A stretch of 64,000 bases of DNA from JBBDIX01 sp050486225 (GTDB lineage Bacteria > Actinomycetota > Nitriliruptoria > Nitriliruptorales > Nitriliruptoraceae). The DNA lies in assembly GCA_050486225.1 (NCBI GenBank), contig JBJHCV010000004.1, forward strand, positions 124,001 through 188,000, written 5' to 3'. The position numbers and the translations under genes are program-made. Under the pieces are notes generated by a model. The model made no database searches, had not been told where the DNA came from, and worked only from the letters and a program-made list of their open reading frames with translations. Of this stretch, positions 60,010 to 64,000 are shown piece after piece; the stretch's first letter is position 1, and the number at the start of each line of letters is the position of its first letter.

Positions 60010-61208
60010 GGTTCCCGGTCGAACGGATCGTCCTCGACGAGTTCGTCACCCTCGGGATCGAACTCGGGTTCACGTCGGATCGGCTGGACCCCGGTCGACG
60101 GGAAGTCGCTGAGCGGCCCCTTGGGTCGGGCGTCCCAGTTCGCGAACGTCAGCTCGGTCTGCAGGTACAGAGCGACGAAGCGGGCTGCCGCGACGATGCT
60201 GTCGAGGTGGGTGCGTTCGTGCCCGTGGGTGGCGTCGACCCCGAACCCGACGAGGGCGGCACGCGTCTCGGCTCCGGCCTCGAGCGCGGCGGCGACGTCC
60301 GAGCGGTAGTAGCGGAACACGTCACGGTGCACCTCGATCCCGTGGTCGACGGCGAGCTGGTGGAGCCGACGGGTGAGGTGGTAGTCAAACGGTCCGTGCA
60401 GGTCCTGCATGGCGATGGACAGCCCGGTCTCCGTGGAGTGCTGCCCGGGAGCGACGACCGCCGAGTCGATCGAGACCATCTCTGCGACGTCCGTCGAGAT
60501 GCCGCTCGACGCTCCGTGGCCCACCTCCTCGGCGATGGTGATCAGCAGGTTCGCGGCAACCGACAGCTCGAGCCCCTGCTGGATGACCCAACGGAACGCC
60601 GCCAGTGCCGCGGCGACCCCCGCCTTGTCGTCGAGGTGCCGCGACGTCACGAACCCGGAGCGGGTGATCACCGGGAACGCGGTCTGCGCCACGAAGTCCC
60701 CCACCTGGATGCCCAGGTCGGCGAGGCCCTGTGCGCTGGAGACCTTCTCGTCGACACGCACCTCCACGTTGTCCCAACCGGCGGGCTGGTCGTCGATGGC
60801 GTCGCCGAACGCGTGCCCGGACGCCATCCGCGGCAGGATCGTGCCCGTGTACGTGCGGTCCGGCTCGTCCGTGAAGATCGTGACCCGAGAGCCCTCGGAG
60901 AAACGGGCACTGTGGGTACCGACCGGCGCGACCGACAGTCGGCCGTTGTCCTCGAGCGAGCGGACCATGCACCCGATCGTGTCGGTGTGCACGACCACGG
61001 CGCGCTGCAGCACCCCGCCGTTGCCGTCGAGCCGTCCGATCATGGCACCACGTCGGGTCAGTTCGAACGGCAGGCCCATCTCCTCGAGTCGTTCGCCGAC
61101 GTGCTGCATGATCACGTCGGTTCGGCCGGTGGGGCTCGGGATCCGCAGGAACTCGAGGAGGACCTCGCGCATCCAGGGCACGTCGATGTCGGGTTCGATG
61201 ATGTCCAT
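60006..61208 (-). CDS. M42-family metallopeptidase of the NAGGN osmolyte system
   Basis: A 400-aa co-catalytic zinc aminopeptidase relative. The family motifs are VVVHTDTIGCMVR (first metal ligands), SRHLDDKAGVAAALAAFRW, ITIAEEVGHGASSG with the catalytic Glu pair, and VGFGVDATHGHERTHL. This form with a C-terminal extension matches the peptidase regularly linked to N-acetylglutaminylglutamine amide synthesis. The ngg gene lies 1.6 kb away on the same strand. ATG at 61208. Start of an operon with rmuC, cyclo-ligase and guaB. Confidence 0.85.
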   Translation of the reverse strand: MDIIEPDIDVPWMREVLLEFLRIPSPTGRTDVIMQHVGERLEEMGLPFELTRRGAMIGRLDGNGGVLQRAVVVHTDTIGCMVRSLEDNGRLSVAPVGTHSARFSEGSRVTIFTDEPDRTYTGTILPRMASGHAFGDAIDDQPAGWDNVEVRVDEKVSSAQGLADLGIQVGDFVAQTAFPVITRSGFVTSRHLDDKAGVAAALAAFRWVIQQGLELSVAANLLITIAEEVGHGASSGISTDVAEMVSIDSAVVAPGQHSTETGLSIAMQDLHGPFDYHLTRRLHQLAVDHGIEVHRDVFRYYRSDVAAALEAGAETRAALVGFGVDATHGHERTHLDSIVAAARFVALYLQTELTFANWDARPKGPLSDFPSTGVQPIRREPEFDPEGDELVEDDPFDREP

Positions 61209-61289
61209 GTGACCGACCCTACCGCGACCACGACGGACGTCCCGGGACCCGGGCGCGGTAGCGTCCCGCTGACCGATCCCGAGGTACGT

Positions 61290-62165
61290 GTGAGCGACGC
61301 CCAGGCCCCGCAGCCCGCCTGCTTCCTGCATCCCGATCGTCCGGGGCTGCTGCGCTGCTCGCGCTGTGAGCGGCCGATGTGTGGTGCGGACGCCATCGAG
61401 GCACCCGTCGGCTACCAGTGCCCCGAGTGCGCCGAGGGCGCCATCCCGGCGCGTCGGCTCCGGGACCTGCGCGCCGACCCCCGGGTCACCCAGGTGCTGC
61501 TCGGTGCCATCGTCGTGGTGTTCCTGCTCAGTCAGGTCGAGCGTTCCGCGCTCTTCTCCACGTTCGGCCTGGTCCCCTACATGGTGGGAGACGGCGCCTG
61601 GTGGCAACTGGTCACCAGTGGCTTCCTCCACGCCAACCTGATGCACATCGCGTTCAACGCGATCCTGCTGTGGCGGCTCGGCGAGATGCTCGAGTCGGTG
61701 CTCGGGCACCGGAGGTTCGCCGCCCTGTACCTGCTGGGGCTCGCCGGTGGCAGCGCCGGCGTGCTGCTGCTCGCCTGGGCGACGGTCGGCACGCCACTGG
61801 GCACGACACCGCTGCTCGGCCCCGCGCTCGGCACCCACCCGCTGAGCGTCACGGTCGGCGCGTCGGGTGCCGTGTTCGCCCTGATGGGTGCAGCGGTGGC
61901 CGGGATGCGCGACCGCGGCGTCAACCCGTGGCGCACCGACATCGGAACACTCGTCCTGCTCAACCTGGTGCTGACGTTCCTGATCCCGGGCATCTCCGTC
62001 GGCGGCCACGTCGGCGGGCTGCTCGCGGGCATGCTCGGCGGTCGACTGCTCCTTCGCCGTCCCGGTGCCCCCACCTGGCCCGTGCTCGCTGCGACGGCCG
62101 TGCTGTTCGTGGGATCGATCGGTCTCGGACTCGGCATCGTCGGCACCATCCAACGCCTGCTCTGA
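61290..62165 (+). CDS. Rhomboid-family intramembrane serine protease with zinc-binding N-terminus
   Basis: A 291-aa membrane protease. Residues 10-48 form a small zinc-binding module (CFLHPDRPGLLRCSRCERPMC and CPEC). About seven helices follow. Rhomboid landmarks are FLHANLMHIAFN (loop/TM2), the catalytic Ser in GASGAVFALMG (TM4), and the His in GGHVGGLLAGML (TM6). GTG at 61290 with GAGG 5 nt upstream. The substrate is unknown. It is divergent from the M42 gene and shares the strand with the methyltransferase gene. Confidence 0.92.
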   Translation: MSDAQAPQPACFLHPDRPGLLRCSRCERPMCGADAIEAPVGYQCPECAEGAIPARRLRDLRADPRVTQVLLGAIVVVFLLSQVERSALFSTFGLVPYMVGDGAWWQLVTSGFLHANLMHIAFNAILLWRLGEMLESVLGHRRFAALYLLGLAGGSAGVLLLAWATVGTPLGTTPLLGPALGTHPLSVTVGASGAVFALMGAAVAGMRDRGVNPWRTDIGTLVLLNLVLTFLIPGISVGGHVGGLLAGMLGGRLLLRRPGAPTWPVLAATAVLFVGSIGLGLGIVGTIQRLL

Positions 62166-62192
62166 CCCTCTCACTGCCGCGGAGACCCGACC

Positions 62193-62834
62193 ATGAGTGA
62201 CGACCACGACCTGCACCACGACCCGGACGACCCTCACGGGTTCGACACGCGTGCGCGCGAGTGGGACGAGGACCCGCGCAAGGTGGAGCGCGCCCGGAGG
62301 GTGGCCGACGCCATCGTCGCCGCAGGGATCCTGCGGCCGGACACTCGTCTGCTGGAGTTCGGTGCCGGCAGCGGGATGCTGTCGCAGCTGCTGCGAGAGC
62401 ACCTGGGGGAGATCACGGTCGTCGACCGGTCCGAGGGAATGCTCGAGGTGCTGCGGAGCAAGGCCGACGGCGGCCCCCTCGACGGGGCGACGGTGCTCGA
62501 CGTCGACCTGGTGGAGGACCCGTTGCCCGGGGTCGAGGTGGATCTCGTGGCGAGCGTCATGGTGATGCACCACGTGCTGGAGACCGAACGGCTGCTACGT
62601 CGCCTGCACGGCCTGCTCGCCGAGGGAGGCTGGGTGGCCCTGTGCGACCTCGACGCGGAGGACGGCAGCTTCCACGCGGGTTCCGACGACGTGGTGAGCG
62701 GCTTCGACCGTGAGGAACTCGGCCAGCTGCTGACCGACATCGGGTTCACCGACGTGTCGTTCCTCGACAGCGGTGTCCTGCACAAGAACGGCCGTGACTA
62801 CGGACTGTTCCTCGCGTTCGCTCGTCGAGCCTGA
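62193..62834 (+). CDS. Class I SAM-dependent methyltransferase
   Basis: A 213-aa methyltransferase with a His/Asp-rich N-terminus, motif I RLLEFGAGSGMLS, ITVVDRSEGMLEVL (motif II) and VASVMVMHHVL (motif IV). The C-terminus resembles UbiE/Methyltransf_11 forms. Substrate unknown. ATG after GGAGACC. It lies 27 bp after the rhomboid gene, so they may be co-transcribed. Confidence 0.87.
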   Translation: MSDDHDLHHDPDDPHGFDTRAREWDEDPRKVERARRVADAIVAAGILRPDTRLLEFGAGSGMLSQLLREHLGEITVVDRSEGMLEVLRSKADGGPLDGATVLDVDLVEDPLPGVEVDLVASVMVMHHVLETERLLRRLHGLLAEGGWVALCDLDAEDGSFHAGSDDVVSGFDREELGQLLTDIGFTDVSFLDSGVLHKNGRDYGLFLAFARRA

Positions 62835-62855
62835 GGGCACCCCACCCGCACAGGG

Positions 62856-64000
62856 TCACTCGAGGCCGTGGTCGACGCCGGACGCACCCGGTTCCCAGCC
62901 GGTCGGCAGGGCCCGGGTCGCCGGGAACAGCAGGTCGACGAACCGCTGCGCGGTGGGCTGGGGTTCGTGGTTGGCCAGCCCCGGACGCTCGTTCGCCTCG
63001 ATGATCACGTACTGGTCGCCCTCGACGTCCGGCACGATCAGGTCCATGCCGACGACGGGGATGTCGAGCACGCGACTGGCCTCGACCGCGACCTCGGCGA
63101 GCACCGGGTGCAGTCGGGCCGTCACGTCGTGGATCGTTCCTCCGGTGTGCAGGTTCGCGGTGCGCCGGACCGCCAGGTGGACCCCGTCGGTGAGCACGGT
63201 CTCCAACGTGTATCCGGCGTCCTCGACGGTCCGGGTGGTGGCGTCGTCGAGCGGGATCGACGACTCACCCCCGGTCACGGCCTCGCGCCGCCGCGATGCG
63301 GTGAGGATCAGCTCCTCGATGGTGTGACGTCCCGTGCCGGTGATCGTCGCCGGACGTCGGATCGCGGCGGCGACGACCTCGTGGTCGATGACGACCACGC
63401 GCAGGTCGTCCCCGCGCACGCAGGCCTCGATGAGCACGTCCGGACAGTGGGCCGCCGCGGCGGTGACCGCCCGGCGGAGTTCGTTCACGGTCCGCACCCC
63501 GACCGTGATGCCGTTGCCCTGCTCACCTCGGGCGGGCTTGACGACGGCCTCGGCCACCTGCTCGAGGAACTCCACGTCGCCCTCGTCGCCCGTCGCGAGC
63601 CGCCCGGTCGGGACCCGCAGACCGGCGTCGGCGAGCAGTCGGCGGGTGAGCCGCTTGTCGTCACACCGTGCGACGGCGACCCCGGTCGTCAGTTCGGAGA
63701 GCGACTCGCGGGTGTGCACCGTTCGGCCACCGTGGGTGAGTCGCAGCAGGCCGGACTCGGCGTCGGTGACCCGCACGTGGATGCCGCGACGCAGGGCCTC
63801 CTCGGCGATGATCGCGGCGTACGGGTTCAGGTCCTCGATGCCGTCCGCCGGACTCGCGGAGAACAGGCGCTCGTTGATCGGGTTCTTGCGCTTGACGCAG
63901 TAGACGGGAACGCGTTCGAACCCGAGCTTCTCGTACAGGCGGATCGCCGGGGCGTTGTCGTGGACGACCGACAGGTCCAGGTAGGCACGGCCTCGGTGAC
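62856..64000 (-). CDS. ngg: N-acetylglutaminylglutamine synthetase (5' end outside window)
   Basis: At least 381 residues are encoded and the start lies beyond the right edge. The first visible ~50 residues are the C-terminal part of a GNAT acetyltransferase domain (YLDLSVVHDNAPAIRLYEKLGFERV and YCVKRKNPINERL). A RimK-like ATP-grasp domain follows (GVAVARCDDKRLTRRLL, AVVKPARGEQGNGITVG, VGMDLIVPDVEG, IIEANERPGLANHEP). This GNAT/ATP-grasp fusion is the hallmark of the ligase that makes the N-acetylglutaminylglutamine dipeptide. The amidotransferase asnO would be expected further upstream on this strand, off-window. Confidence 0.88.
   Translation of the reverse strand, partial: HRGRAYLDLSVVHDNAPAIRLYEKLGFERVPVYCVKRKNPINERLFSASPADGIEDLNPYAAIIAEEALRRGIHVRVTDAESGLLRLTHGGRTVHTRESLSELTTGVAVARCDDKRLTRRLLADAGLRVPTGRLATGDEGDVEFLEQVAEAVVKPARGEQGNGITVGVRTVNELRRAVTAAAAHCPDVLIEACVRGDDLRVVVIDHEVVAAAIRRPATITGTGRHTIEELILTASRRREAVTGGESSIPLDDATTRTVEDAGYTLETVLTDGVHLAVRRTANLHTGGTIHDVTARLHPVLAEVAVEASRVLDIPVVGMDLIVPDVEGDQYVIIEANERPGLANHEPQPTAQRFVDLLFPATRALPTGWEPGASGVDHGLE

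Overview
The window is about 64 kb of very GC-rich, densely coding bacterial DNA with acidic proteins, frequent GTG starts and many 4-nt ATGA/GTGA gene overlaps. The gene content (DUF2510 protein, SigK/RskA-like pair, Tad pilus locus, YrdB, MMPL/RND and DrrAB-like exporters) points to an Actinomycetota chromosome. Two compatible-solute systems, trehalose OtsAB and the N-acetylglutaminylglutamine amide (NAGGN) pathway, together with acidic proteins suggest a halotolerant or halophilic lineage. Nitriliruptoria would fit, but that is inference. No phage, transposase, integrase or CRISPR array was seen, and no gap without a gene exceeds 300 bp.

Region by region: 1-10.4 kb holds export and detoxification genes: a truncated RND/MMPL transporter, a DrrAB-like ABC exporter, a nitronate monooxygenase, a gamma-glutamyltransferase-family hydrolase and a second ABC-2 exporter. 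10.4-12.4 kb is an ECF sigma / anti-sigma / lipoprotein operon. 12.5-18.7 kb holds ilvD, an unknown gene and a tightly overlapping tetR-CNNM-CNNM-mug operon. 18.7-28.4 kb is metabolic: a FadE5-like acyl-CoA dehydrogenase, a membrane-anchored metzincin, a pterin dehydratase, a LON-domain protein, a 50-aa membrane peptide, a SRAP protein, hemE-hemG, an SDR, a methyltransferase that appears to start at CTG, and an enoyl-CoA hydratase relative.

28.5-41.4 kb is the most distinctive block. A large DUF2510 membrane protein is followed by a sensorless histidine kinase, a convergent degenerate receiver-like protein, a LuxR-type response regulator and then a Tad/Flp pilus locus (flp, tadE, tadG-like, cpaB, cpaE, cpaF, tadB, tadC). 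Its TadB carries an N-terminal secreted von Willebrand A domain. A perfect 14-bp inverted repeat separates the two divergent receiver genes, and a similar, weaker site lies upstream of flp. No prepilin peptidase is present here.

41.4-48.9 kb holds rnpB, a class IV aminotransferase, otsA-otsB with a GGDEF-like gene, a Xre/RES toxin-antitoxin pair, a zinc-ribbon coiled-coil protein, a Nif3 protein and tRNA-Val. 48.9-54.2 kb has two separate ArsR/SRPBCC pairs flanking an AlkD-like protein, a lipoprotein, a YrdB protein and a quinone-oxidoreductase-like enzyme. 54.2-64 kb holds pgi, a HAD phosphatase, an operon M42 peptidase-rmuC-5-FTHF cyclo-ligase-guaB, a rhomboid protease, a methyltransferase and the cut-off NAGGN synthetase gene at the right edge.
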